A stretch of DNA of 64,000 nucleotides, taken from the NCBI RefSeq assembly GCF_032854445.1, contig NC_088302.1, positions 17,665,338 to 17,729,337 on the forward strand. The letters are read 5' to 3'. A model generated the notes under the pieces. The model did not search any database. It was not told where the DNA came from and was given only the letters and a program-made list of their open reading frames with translations. Positions 35,501-44,492 of this stretch are shown here, piece by piece. Source of the DNA: Liolophura sinensis. Lineage: Eukaryota > Mollusca > Polyplacophora > Chitonida > Chitonidae. The translations under genes were made by a program, and so were the position numbers. The first letter of the stretch is position 1; each line of letters opens with the position of its first letter.

Positions 35501-37884
35501 TGGTACCTTTGTTTCTTCGCGTTGATGCTGGTCGCTCTGCTAGAGTGTTTGGTAGTTTCCTATATATACGGTTAGTTGAAGAAACCTTGTGACTCTTACT
35601 GAATCAATGTAAAACGTCTTCACCAGTTTTGGTCACATAATCAGCGTGGGTTGAGCGCTTAACTTTAAAATGTTTGCGTCATTGGTCCTGTCAAGGTCAC
35701 CTTATGTATAGGCCTTAAAGAGTTTGGTAAAGATGTCCTTTCGCAAAACAGGAAGTATATATATGCTTCTTCAGAAAAGTACAACTCCGAGATTATAAAT
35801 TAGACCGACGAATGAAAAAAAAGACAATATCTAACGGAAATCCTCAAAACTATTTTATGAAATATTTAACCTCACAATCCCGTTTAATAATTAATAACTA
35901 ATAATTTGGCATTAGATTGTTAAACTAGATTCCTCAAATAGATACATACTTGCATAAAGTATCCCCAAACGCATCCATTTTTTCATTAACTGAAGTCGAA
36001 GTTTTTCTGGTTTAGAACTTCTTACTGTTTTTTCTGTCCATAGGAATCGAAAGGTTTCTAAGAAACGTTAGAGAAATGTTGAAGCCAGTGAATAACACAT
36101 TTCTGACGGTGATGAAATACTGCATTATGGTGGAAGTTCCGATTGTAATGGCAGTGAGTATATATAGGTCTATATATACACATTTACTTCCGCCATATAT
36201 TGAATCTCTGTGTTGAAAAACAAAAGTAATCGGTGAGATATTGTTGGTAACTAATATGTTTTGTGGTTGAATCTCGCGTAAGCAGCAGAGATCATTTGAT
36301 AACCCCAACTCAGACTTCAAGCATGTTTTGTCGAACCTCACGAAACAGTAAAAAGAAAGCGAGCGTTTTGATCAAGCTGTAAACCTAAAGAACCACGGAA
36401 TTTTACATTAACACCTTTGTGTCTAAATGTAAAATCTCGTTTTGTCCCCCGTTGTATTTCAAAAGAAGAGAGATGCGCCAATTTAACGGTAAATTGAAGG
36501 CTATCTATTGTCAAACGCCCAAACAATTTTCTCTCAGTATTAAATAACTCAACAATTAGGGTAAGTATTCATTATCATTCGTGGCTTCAATTTCCACCAG
36601 ATTTTCATATCTTATGGCAATAATCCATGAGTTTTGGCGGCGTGAAAACAGAGCGGTCGGTAATCACAGTTCACAGCACTCAGTACCGAGTATGTCTACC
36701 GTTATCATCACAAAGTGCATGAACTGTGATTACCGGCCCCTCTGTTTTCACGCTGCCCTAGCTCTTGGATTATTGCCCTGAAAGGTGAAAATCTGGTGGA
36801 AATTGAAGCCACAATTGATAATGAATACAACCGTAATTGTAACAAGTTGAGTTAACACGTTATTTAATATTTTAATAAAACTGTTTCGTGCGTTTCTATT
36901 GCCGAGTACAGATCCCGTGTTTGAGATGTACTTGACAATTTCACTTTTACAACACTAACTGTACTTTCCAAGAATCAGTAAAACCCTGATAGCTGCTTTC
37001 TTACATGTCAACTTTGCTGGATGTCTGTTCTTGATTTGCAGGGTGCGCTGATCTTTACAGTTGCCACATTTCGTTCACCGAAGTATGGCAAGTATGTCTA
37101 TCCTGAGTGGACGAATGTGTTCGGTTGGTTGCTCGGTATGAGCATGACGTTGCCTATCCCCATAATCATTGTGTACAATATTCTCTCGGCGAAAGGCACC
37201 TTTATCGAGGTAAGCCCCTGCATCTTTAGAGCGTTGATATACCATCCACTATATGGCAACATTCGTATATGTAAAATTTCGTACATGTATATTGCTACAT
37301 TCGTACATGGAAACATTCGTACATGCTTATAGTAACATTCGTACATGGAAACATTCGTACATGTAAACATTCGTGGGTGAAAACGTTCTCATACATTAAT
37401 ATACACGAGAATACACTTGGAGAATCAAGTAATTGTTTGGTTATTTGAGAAATTCCAGGGCCTTTTTCTTCGAATTCTTCAGTTGTTCAACGGGATGGGA
37501 CAAATATCGGTACAGTATACGCGAGAAGTTTCCAGGTCTTTAGCATCTTCACTTGCCCAGCCCTTTCTTACATTTTTGATTGTATAGGAATCGACTCCTT
37601 ATGTTTGTGTAGTATATTCTTTGTCTAGATAAAGTAAACGAATTGGCTGGGGTTGGTGTAAATGGGGGAAGGGAGGGGCGCGTAATCGTGTATGCAATGT
37701 GGATGTTTTTTTTATTTTATTTCTCTTCACCTCTGCCTATATGCAGCGCCTGAGAGAGACAGTAAAGCCTGTCATCACCAGGAAAGGTGGTGTCATCACC
37801 GACCTCAAGGACGAGGATTGCGCGCATGTCATGTTCCCTCAACCGGATATTGTTTCCGTTACAAAGGAAACAACGGAATGCTGA
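23507..37884 (+). CDS. SLC6 Na+/Cl--dependent transporter homologue, 13 exons
   Basis: Coding exons: 23507-23678, 24923-25054, 26711-26948, 28291-28423, 29982-30116, 31903-32006, 32853-32977, 33079-33191, 34126-34257, 35471-35570, 36044-36153, 37042-37209, 37747-37884. All junctions are GT-AG and phase-consistent. They give 1,800 nt, or 599 residues, a normal SLC6 length. TM1 has '[14 protein letters not shown]' and 'NGGGAF' (about 37-60). Extracellular loop 2 has the Cys pair C142/C151 and sequons N159 and N163. TM6 has SLGP (282-285) and TM8 has IDS (381-383). Compared with canonical members such as SERT, both Na1-site Asn are changed (S44, D314) and the TM7 chloride-site Ser is Ala (A318). 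Na2-site D382/S383 are kept. The substrate is unknown: Gly rather than Asp in TM1 points to an amino acid-type, not monoamine, carrier. An untranslated 5' exon is possible, since an acceptor-like site lies at 23456. Introns 1, 3, 4 and 9 carry tandem arrays. Confidence 0.95.
23958..24192. repeat. ~82-bp tandem triplication in SLC6 intron 1
   Basis: Three successive units share 'gtgtctgacagaacaaagtc' and 'aacatttgattaaatatcac'. The second and third copies are nearly identical; the first is more diverged. Confidence 0.9.
25265..26710. repeat. 43-bp minisatellite in SLC6 intron 3 running into the exon 3 acceptor
   Basis: At 25265-25700 there are about 10 close copies of a 43-bp unit containing 'ttgctggatttcttggtttc' and 'atggaggccctacttacatg'. 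After a non-repeat gap, decayed units of ~36-45 bp resume from about 26160 to 26710, with 'ctggatttcctggtttcgtg' and 'tttacatgtaatt' blocks. The last decayed unit, 'ttgctggcttcctggtttcg' followed by tatgttttag, is itself the pyrimidine tract and AG acceptor of exon 3. Confidence 0.88.
27150..27305 (+). repeat. SINE 3' half (main family)
   Basis: Contains 'caacctgcggatggtcgtgc', 'ataatgctggcagccgtc', 'ataagtgaaatattcttgag' and an A/T-rich tail. It lies in SLC6 intron 3. Confidence 0.88.
27590..27945. repeat. Degenerate pyrimidine-rich repeat tract in SLC6 intron 3
   Basis: C/T-rich units of roughly 25-30 bp (cattccctcggtttcctc-like) give long open frames on both strands, but there is no splice support. 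The tract lies about 350-700 bp upstream of exon 4. Confidence 0.65.
28505..28695 (-). repeat. SINE 3' half, reverse orientation
   Basis: A (tttat)n start, 'ttacgccgtactcaagaat', 'cagcattatggtgggtgg' and 'atccgcaggttgctgacgg' mark a reverse copy in SLC6 intron 4. Confidence 0.88.
28775..28900 (-). repeat. SINE 3' fragment, reverse orientation
   Basis: Contains 'gttttacgccgtactcgaga', 'acgacggcggccagcattat' and 'ggttgctagca'. This is a second reverse copy in SLC6 intron 4, only about 80 bp from the first. Confidence 0.88.
29185..29981 (+). repeat. 70-74-bp array of duplicated 3' splice sites before SLC6 exon 5
   Basis: Each unit holds a T-rich tract ending in 'tgtgttttgtatttccag' and then 'gctgtatacatcaccacaac' or a close variant. 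This corresponds to the acceptor and first codons (AVYIT..TIP) of exon 5. AG acceptors end at 29255, 29325, 29399, 29473, 29545, 29619, 29691, 29765, 29837, 29909 and 29981; the last is the real exon 5 acceptor. Spacings are 70, 74, 74, 72, 74, 72, 74, 72, 72 and 72. A more decayed unit precedes the first. All three forward frames are open over hundreds of bases. Confidence 0.93.
30425..30780. repeat. Cluster of short palindromic AACACAAG/CTTGTGTT motifs
   Basis: The octamer and its reverse complement recur many times, often back to back (aacacaaacttgtgttt, cacaagtttgtgtttgtg). This may be a decayed foldback element in SLC6 intron 5. Confidence 0.5.
30955..31050 (+). repeat. Dispersed repeat family D, copy
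   Basis: Contains 'atcagctgtcaaccaggtca' and 'ctcgaaagaccaacttcca', matching the copy at 43920-44030. Confidence 0.6.
32127..32352 (+). mobile_element. 226-bp mariner-like deletion derivative (MITE)
   Basis: The left end 'cacggtgccccagaagtcgt' is repeated inverted at the right end, where 'acgacttctgggacaccctg' is followed by TA. Both ends are flanked by TA (32125-32126 and 32353-32354). The interior contains an ATG ORF start reading [13 protein letters not shown], which resembles a transposase N-terminus, and it breaks off at once. Located in SLC6 intron 6. Confidence 0.85.
33735..34117 (+). repeat. tRNA-derived SINE, second family, abutting the exon 9 acceptor
   Basis: The tRNA-like head has an A box (agttggtagagcg) and a B box (ggtcaatcc). 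A long body follows, then 'cgtcgtatgactgaaaaatt', 'gttgagtacgacattaa' and a (cact)n-type tail. The tail ends within about 20 bp of exon 9 of the SLC6 gene. A reverse copy of the same family lies at 62975-63330. Confidence 0.88.
34745..35250. repeat. 37-bp minisatellite in SLC6 intron 9
   Basis: About 13 units of 'aatgagtaatgtgacagacg' plus 'agataaaagtaagctat' are present. Type variants (gacagacgagat, gatagacgagac) alternate, so the recent amplification unit was a 74-bp dimer. Each core contains 'aaagtaagc', which resembles a 5' splice site. A decayed version extends left to about 34340. Confidence 0.92.
35308..35360 (-). repeat. Short SINE 3' end fragment, reverse
   Basis: Contains 'gattggtgcttaacgccgta' and 'ctcaagaatatttc', the antisense of the main SINE 3' terminus. 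Confidence 0.8.
36552..36843. mobile_element. ~290-bp foldback (long inverted repeat) element in SLC6 intron 11
   Basis: The left arm (caattaggg..., tcgtggcttcaatttccacc, tgaaaacagagcggtcgg) pairs with the right arm in reverse complement (ccggcccctctgttttca, ggtggaaattgaagcca, aattg). The arms are about 120 bp and the central loop is about 45 bp around 36680-36720. This structure is typical of a non-autonomous foldback/MITE. I see no ORF. Confidence 0.85.
37255..37375. repeat. ~16-bp minisatellite just after the SLC6 exon 12 donor
   Basis: Repeats of 'acattcgtacatggaa' with minor variants begin about 45 bp downstream of the exon 12 donor (37210). Confidence 0.85.
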
Positions 37885-38580
37885 CGAAAATTTTAACTGA
37901 AAACAGGCGAAAGGAATTTTGAGCACATACCCCGGTGGAGACAAACAAGTTGGAATTCACCTAAGAAATGAAGCTCGTGGAAAGAGGTTTACTTTCGTTA
38001 TGTGGATGCAGCTGTTTGAGTCTTTATCCGGAAGTTAAAGGCCAAGAAAATAGTAATATGAAGTGTGTTAAACACTCTCCATGAAGATGAGTTTGATTTA
38101 CTCTCAGGTAAAATACTTTTGAAACATCGGATTCTGTGGTGACTATTCTGACCATATTGTGACAAGTGACGTCACATCGGGTTTTTTACCCTCAAGATAC
38201 ACAGTCTACGAGATTTGTAGCATTGAAAAAGCATGTATACATATATGCACTCAACGAATTGAACTTTTAAGGAACTATTTGAAGCAAAAACACTGATGTG
38301 ACGTCGTAGATACCTACTGGGTTTCAACAGACCACCGTAAAATCGGATGTTTTAAAAGCATTTTACTTGGTTAAACAATTGATTGTTCACTTTGCCTTAA
38401 ATGGACAATTTTATATTTCTCACTGTTTTTTTTTTCCACTCAAATCATGTACATTGTTCTGTTCAAAAAAATCATGCTTTCCATTGAATATCTTAGAAAC
38501 TTTGGTGCATGGAAAAGCCAGTTTAATCCGCTATGCTTTTTTTGTGTAAAGAAACAAAAATAAAATACTTCCGACAATTA
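37885..38580 (+). other. Probable 3' UTR of the SLC6 gene
   Basis: Non-coding sequence after the TGA at 37882-37884, with a candidate poly(A) signal AATAAA at 38559-38564. The transcript end is inferred. Confidence 0.5.
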
Positions 38581-41030
38581 ACAGAGGATGTAAATATTGC
38601 ATTAGCTCTGTTGATATGGATAAGTTAAGTGGTGAATAAGTACATGCGTTGCATCTACTTCAAAGTCACATATACATCTTACTGTCACGTGCCCGGAAGT
38701 GGCGGGTCATTCATCGGAGGTGGGATGACTTAGTAATGACTGGCGAGGTGATGAGGAAGTGGGAAAAAAAAGCATTAACGTCTCTCTAAGGTTTTGACAA
38801 GTTTTCATGTACTGCCTTATGTTTGAGGCGATCTTGTTTTATCAGACTGTAGTCATATGACTCAACCTACCTCACGTCGTTGTAGACTTTGACAAAATGT
38901 TTATTTGTAACATAGAACAAACAGCATTTACTAATGAACGAACAGGTGCTAATGCATCTTTTAATAGCTCGCCTGATTAATTTTAGCTTTGTTATGAGAA
39001 TCAATGGGGCTTGGCTTTAGCCAGTCTAATATTTGTGGTTGGCTTTACGGGATGTTCCGACGACTTTGGATATGCAGCCGAAAAACCAGGTCATGAGTTT
39101 GAATCTTCCACGTGACGTTCATATAAACTGTCTGCAGTTGTGACCACCGTACATACTGACTGCGGGAAACAGCAAATGCTTTACAGTCTTAAAAAAAATT
39201 CGTAAATCATTTGATCTCTTCGGGAAGATTTCATTTATCGTGTTACTTATTTTTGATCCGAAAAAAACCAAATAAAATATTTTTGTGTTTTTGCTACATC
39301 TTGTTCTGTGAATTTAATATACATCAACTGCATAGACCTATACTATATTATTGGTTGAATGATGACTGTGGCGTGGACCACAGATGATGATTTGATTGGT
39401 CTCGATATACCACATTGACGCAAATGCACAAAATTTATGGGTATGTGAAGTTCTATTCATATAGTTCATTTCTTTATTAAATTCTGCCTTTTATAAAATG
39501 GTGAGGTGTGTGCAGTTTGTATTGAAATATCACAATAAAAGCTGCAAAATAGAAGGTCAGGTTTTTCATTTTTACTTTGAAAGATGGAAAGAACACGTCA
39601 CCCTGTCCTTTATTTTCAAGATATATATAAATCACAGATCATTCTTAGACATGAGTCCAATAAAATGATCAATCATTAAACAAGCTGTGTGAAAGGTATT
39701 CTATAACCGTTGTATAAACACATGTTTAGCATAAGTAAAAGTGTAAATCTGTAAGCCCTTGTTACTAGTGTCTATACTTCGCCTTACTGTATACCTCACC
39801 ATGCCGGATGATTTCAAACTACGTTGGCTGCACCGTGTCTCAGTGGTGATCATATCTTTGATGCAGCAAATTGGCTGCAACATCGACGATCGATCAGGCA
39901 CTTAATCAAAATCAGTTTTCACGCGAAAGAAAATTCAACTGTAATCTTATCCCTTAACCCTTTGATTTTAATCAGATCTTATACTTTTAATCGAAACATT
40001 TTCTGATTTCCATCAAATCTGATTTCCATTACAGTGCAGGATAAAAAATAACGGTAGCTTCAAAAAGAGAATAATCTGAATCTTTCATCTAAGTAGAAAC
40101 GAAACTTTGGCGCTTTTATTTCCAGTGTTGAGCGGGTTCCGTCGAGTCCATAATCGACATTTTGACCCGGGGATCCTTCAATAAGTAAGGTTAAGCTGCT
40201 TTCAAACTCAGCGGGAAGTAGATTCAAACGAGTGGCCTCGTTGAAGGAGACTGTCTTGTGAGACGACAGAATAGGAGGCGCTTCATATTTAATTGTCTAC
40301 AGTATACATATGTTACAGTCAAAAAATCAGAATTGAAAAAAAATTATGATATACGATCTTCAGACGAAGAAAATGTTACACAAATAAAGTAGTATCTTTC
40401 TATAATAGTGAACTGTAATTTTAACTGCCCATGAATTGAGCATTACTATTGTATTAGCATTAGTAATTTGATTTAAAGATCACATACTATGAATTGAGAG
40501 ACTAAACGTTCTATAACAAGTACAGTTTTTGACCTAAAGTTTGATGGGTGAAAAACGCACTATCCTGCCGCTCTAAGCACATAAAGGCCTTAAAATGATA
40601 CTTTTGATGCCAACAGTAAAGTTTCTTTGCTCAGAGGAAAGTAACCAAGTTTAACAAAAAAGTGGCCCTATAATGTGGATGAAAACCCACGAATCGAGCA
40701 AAATGTGTCTTGAAAAATGCTGAACTTAAGGTGAAGTGCAGTATGCGAAGTGTTTTTGTAAGGTTCTATATTGTCAAAATAAATTTGAAACCAAATTCTG
40801 CCACAGTAACCAGAAAATCCATCTTCAAGATATAGGAAGTTTGGTTTCCTATTACAAGCAATTTATAAAGCTCTGAAAATCTGTAGACAAATTGCGAAAT
40901 TTTACGCTGTCTTTATCTCAAAAACCCTGACTGGAGTTAAGCTGAAAAAATATAAACAATGAAAACCAACAAAAACTAACACGCGTAAACGGGGAAAGTA
41001 AAATGGTGATCATGGAAAGTTTGTTAGAAA
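38581..41030. other. Intergenic, no gene recognised
   Basis: Only short unsupported ORFs. There are several AATAAA-like strings, including one near 39533, that could serve a longer SLC6 transcript. No transposon ends are seen. Confidence 0.4.
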
Positions 41031-41034
41031 GTCT

Positions 41035-41170
41035 AATTTGATTTATTCATTTGATTGCTGTTTTACGCCTTACTCAAGAATATTTCACTTACACATCGGC
41101 GGACAGCATTATCGTGAGAGGAAACCAGGCAGACCTTGGGGGAAACCCACGATCATCCGCAGGTTAGAAA
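41035..41170 (-). repeat. SINE 3' half, reverse orientation
   Basis: Contains 'tttacgccttactcaagaat', 'ggcggacagcattatcgtga' and 'gaaacccacgatcatccgc'. Confidence 0.88.
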
Positions 41171-41395
41171 ATGTTGAAGTTGATTTTAGGTGTAGACCCC
41201 TTATTGATAGCAATATGCGGCTTCTGAAAGCACGGGTATTTGGCTCTGCATACACAGAGGTCACGTCGGGTCAAAGTGGCGGCATAATGAGCTTTCTTGG
41301 CTGGAGACAAATGTAAATACTATGTAAAAACCTGCACCCCTAAAGGAGTTAAAAAAGCCGTACCTATCCACAGCCGTGTCGTGTGCACAGTGTAG

Positions 41396-41411
41396 GTCTA
41401 TATATATGCAC
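41396..41411 (+). promoter_or_regulatory. Candidate TATA box of the small secreted-protein gene
   Basis: The sequence 'ggtctatatatatgca' lies about 100 bp upstream of the ATG at 41507. A cluster of 'acaggttacctacaggt'-like short repeats sits between them. The start site is not visible, so this is a motif call only. Confidence 0.45.
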
Positions 41412-41506
41412 GTTCATCATCATACAGGTGACTTACAGGTTACCTACAGGTTTCACCTGCAGAGGATTTTTTTAATCTTGTTAGAAGCCTCAAGACAAGA
41501 CTCAGC

Positions 41507-44492
41507 ATGAAGGTTCTACTGGCTGGTCTCCTTATTCTGTCGGGTGAGTTTATCATATTTCATCTGGTTCTGGTAACTGGTGTGAATCAAAACTTTTATT
41601 CACCGTTTAGGCTTACGTTCGCTCTGCCCGGTTTCCTCCCACAACATATAATGCTGGCCGCCATCGTATAAACACCAATCAAATAAATAAATAACACCAT
41701 GTACATTCATTTCAATTGCTCAATTATCGCATCATGAAAAACAATTCTTTTCTTAAGACGTCTACATTATATTGCTATAGAAATTTTTTTGTGAGCGTTT
41801 ACCTTAAAAAAAACTTAGGCTACTGCATATTACCATTGCCGTTGTACCTTAGTTTTAAGGGAATATAGAAATAAAAGAGAATATGGACAAAGCCCTGACT
41901 TTATTATTGCAAACTGAAAAATTACCACACTAACTCATTACCACGCACAACGTTGTCTGAATTGTTTTTGTTTCGGGTTATCCGCACAGTGATGGGCCAG
42001 GCTTACATGTGTGGACATCCGATGAAGAGTTGCGCCATTAGGGATATCAGCAGCCAAACGCCACTTAGTTGTAGGTAAGTCACCTAAAACGTCCATTCAA
42101 ACGTCACTCGTCTGTAGGTAAGTCACCCAGAAACATCCATTCAAACATCACTTGTCCGTAGGCGAGTCACTTCTAAACGTCTATTAGGCGTCACAATACT
42201 GTAGGTATGTCAACCCTGACGTCACTCAACTGTATAAGTAAATCAACCTAGAACGTCCATTTAGACGTCACTAATAAGCCAACCCAAAATATCCATTCAG
42301 ACGTCACTGGCCTGTAGGTAAGTCAATCCAAAACATCCACTTCAACGTCGAACCTCTCAGCTGTAGGTAAGTCAAACCAAAACGTCCATTTAGGTGTCAC
42401 TAGGCTGTAGGTAAATCAACCCTGACGTCACTCAGCTGTATGAGTAAGTCAACCCAAAACGTCCATTCAGACGTCACTAGTAAGTCAACCCAAAATATCC
42501 ATTCAGACGTCACACGCCTGTAGGTAAGTCAATCCAAAACGTCAGTTTGGACGTCGAGTCAATCGGCTGTATGTAAGTCAACCCAAAACGTCCATTTTGG
42601 TGTCACTAGGCTGTAGGTAAATCAACCCTGACGTCACTCAGCTGTATAAGTAAGTCAACCCAAAACGTCCATTTAGACGTCACTAGTAAGTCAACCCAAA
42701 ATATCCATTCAGACGTCACTCGCCTGTAGGTAAGTCAATCCAAAATGTCAGTTTGGACGTCGAGTCAATCGGCTGTAGGTAAGTCAACCCAAAACGTCCA
42801 TTTTGGTGTCACTAGGCTGTAGGTAAATCAACCCTAACGTCACTCAGCTGGATAAGGAAGTCACCCCAAAACGTCCATTTAGACGTCGAACCACTCGGCT
42901 GTAGGTAAGTCGACCCAAAACGTCCATTTAGGCGTCAGTAGGCTGTAGGTAAGTCAACCCTGACGTCACTCAGCTGTATAAGGAAGTCAACCCAAAACGT
43001 CCATTTAGACGTCACTAGTAAGTCAACCCAAAATATCCATTCAGACGTCACTCGCCTGTAGGTAAGTCAATCGAAAACATCCACTTAGACGTCGAGTCAA
43101 TCGGCTGTAGGTAAGTCAACCCTGACGTCACTCAGCTGTATAAGTAAGTTAACCCAAAACGTCACTCGTACGTTAGTCGTCCCAAAACGTCACTTATTTG
43201 TAGGTAAGTCAGCTCAAAACGTCTGTTTGTGGATAAATTCCCATCAAATAAATGAAAAACGTCACTTATCTGCAGATAAGACAACCCAAAACATCACCCA
43301 ATTGTATAATAAAGCAAGCCAACCCAAAACGACCATTCGGACGTTACTCAGCTGGTACAGTAAATGTAAATCAGCCAGAACATCACTGATTGTGTTACCC
43401 CCAGGCTCTGCCGTGTTCCTCCCACCGTAATACTGGCCGCGGTGGTATAAGTGAATTCTTTTTGAGTATAACGTAAAACCCTTAAAACGTTACGCAGCTG
43501 TGAGCTAGTCAACCCAAGTCGTCACTCAGTTCTTGGTAAGTCAACCCAAGACTGACTATGTGATAAAAGTGCATATTTTTTTTTAATTTACAATAAAACT
43601 TCAAAGTAGTTTATCGTTTTATCATAAATGATTTTTTATTTCACACATGACAGCGTGATATATTATGATATTTCGTCAAACTTACTTGGAAGGTTATTAC
43701 ATTATGTTTCAGAGCTGTAGAAAGCATGGTATATTGCTTAGAGAGCAAAAGTAGGGGATGCTCGGAGGACGATCGTCAGATCGCCGAGGAAGTTGTCCGC
43801 AGCGCGAAATCCAGATATGCCTATTGCTACTTCAGCAACGGTGAGTTTGCAACACGCATTCTTCGCTTTATAACACTATGTAAAACCGTTTTTCTTGAAT
43901 CGAGGTGAGGAAATAGAAATCTATATCAGCCATCAACCATAATGGACATTCCGGGTTAATACTCGAAAGACCAATTTCCAAAACAATGGTCAACATAAAC
44001 CAACAAACAGCTGAACCAGAAATTAGGACGAATTTATGCGAAGAGGTGAACTCAGCTTTCCAACCCTAACTACAGACCTTTACCATTTGCTGCTTTGGTA
44101 TATTTGCCATTAGTATATTGAATCCTCACTATCAATGTCAAGACTTCAATCTTCAAACAGACTTCAAATTCTCAGTTCGTGATAGTGTCCTGCGAATTTG
44201 ATAAAAAAAAAAAAAAAAAATTATGGAGTGCCATATTGCTTTGAACAAGAATTCGGTTAACTTCCAAAGAGTCTTGTTTACACCATTTGGTAGAATTTTC
44301 ATGCTTTCTTCAACTATATTTTTTACACCGGTTGTGAAAAGGTTACGGTACTTATCTACATGCGTCCTGACGTTCATATAGACGCTTTATACATTTTTCC
44401 TTCATTTTTCAGCCTCCCTGATGAAGAGTTCCAATGCTTTGATCCCAGCCATCATCGTCACATGGATAAGTTACTTGACGAGCCGGACATAA
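41507..44492 (+). CDS. Small secreted six-cysteine protein, 4 exons
   Basis: Exons 41507-41543, 41990-42074, 43713-43840 and 44413-44492 join with perfect phases (1, 2, 1) at GT-AG junctions. They give 109 residues. Residues 1-17 (MKVLLAGLLILSVMGQA) form a clear signal peptide. The mature part has six Cys at about 20, 27, 40, 49, 57 and 79, enough for three disulfides. The end (SSNALIPAIIVTWISYLTSR) is small residues plus a hydrophobic stretch. It could be a GPI-anchor signal or a membrane tail. I do not recognise the family; small extracellular Cys-rich domains of molluscs are the broad comparison. Intron 2 is almost wholly a minisatellite derived from its own 5' splice site. The gene was missed by simple ORF reading because every exon is under 45 codons. 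Confidence 0.82.
41606..41695 (+). repeat. SINE 3' fragment in intron 1 of the secreted-protein gene
   Basis: Contains 'gctctgcccggtttcctccc', 'ataatgctggccgccatcgt', 'caccaatcaaataaataaat'. Confidence 0.85.
42055..43560 (+). repeat. ~45-bp array of duplicated 5' splice sites (exon 2 end plus GTAAGT)
   Basis: The exon 2 end 'acgccacttagttgtag' followed by gtaagtca is the first unit. It recurs as 'acgtcactcgcctgtag' followed by gtaagtcaa with 'cccaaaacgtccatt' spacers, in about 30 units of 40-50 bp. The exact string gtaggtaagt occurs about 12 times, including the real donor at 42075. Longer composite periods of about 205 bp are visible (for example 42520 against 42724). A SINE fragment interrupts at about 43390-43485. 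Confidence 0.93.
43390..43485 (+). repeat. SINE 3' fragment inside the donor array
   Basis: Contains 'cctcccaccgtaatactggc' and 'ggtataagtgaattc', main-family 3' blocks, with array units on both sides. Confidence 0.75.
43918..44032 (+). repeat. Dispersed repeat family D, copy
   Basis: Contains 'atcagccatcaaccataatg', 'ctcgaaagaccaatttcca' and 'aaacaatggtcaacataaac'. It lies in intron 3 of the secreted-protein gene. Confidence 0.65.
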
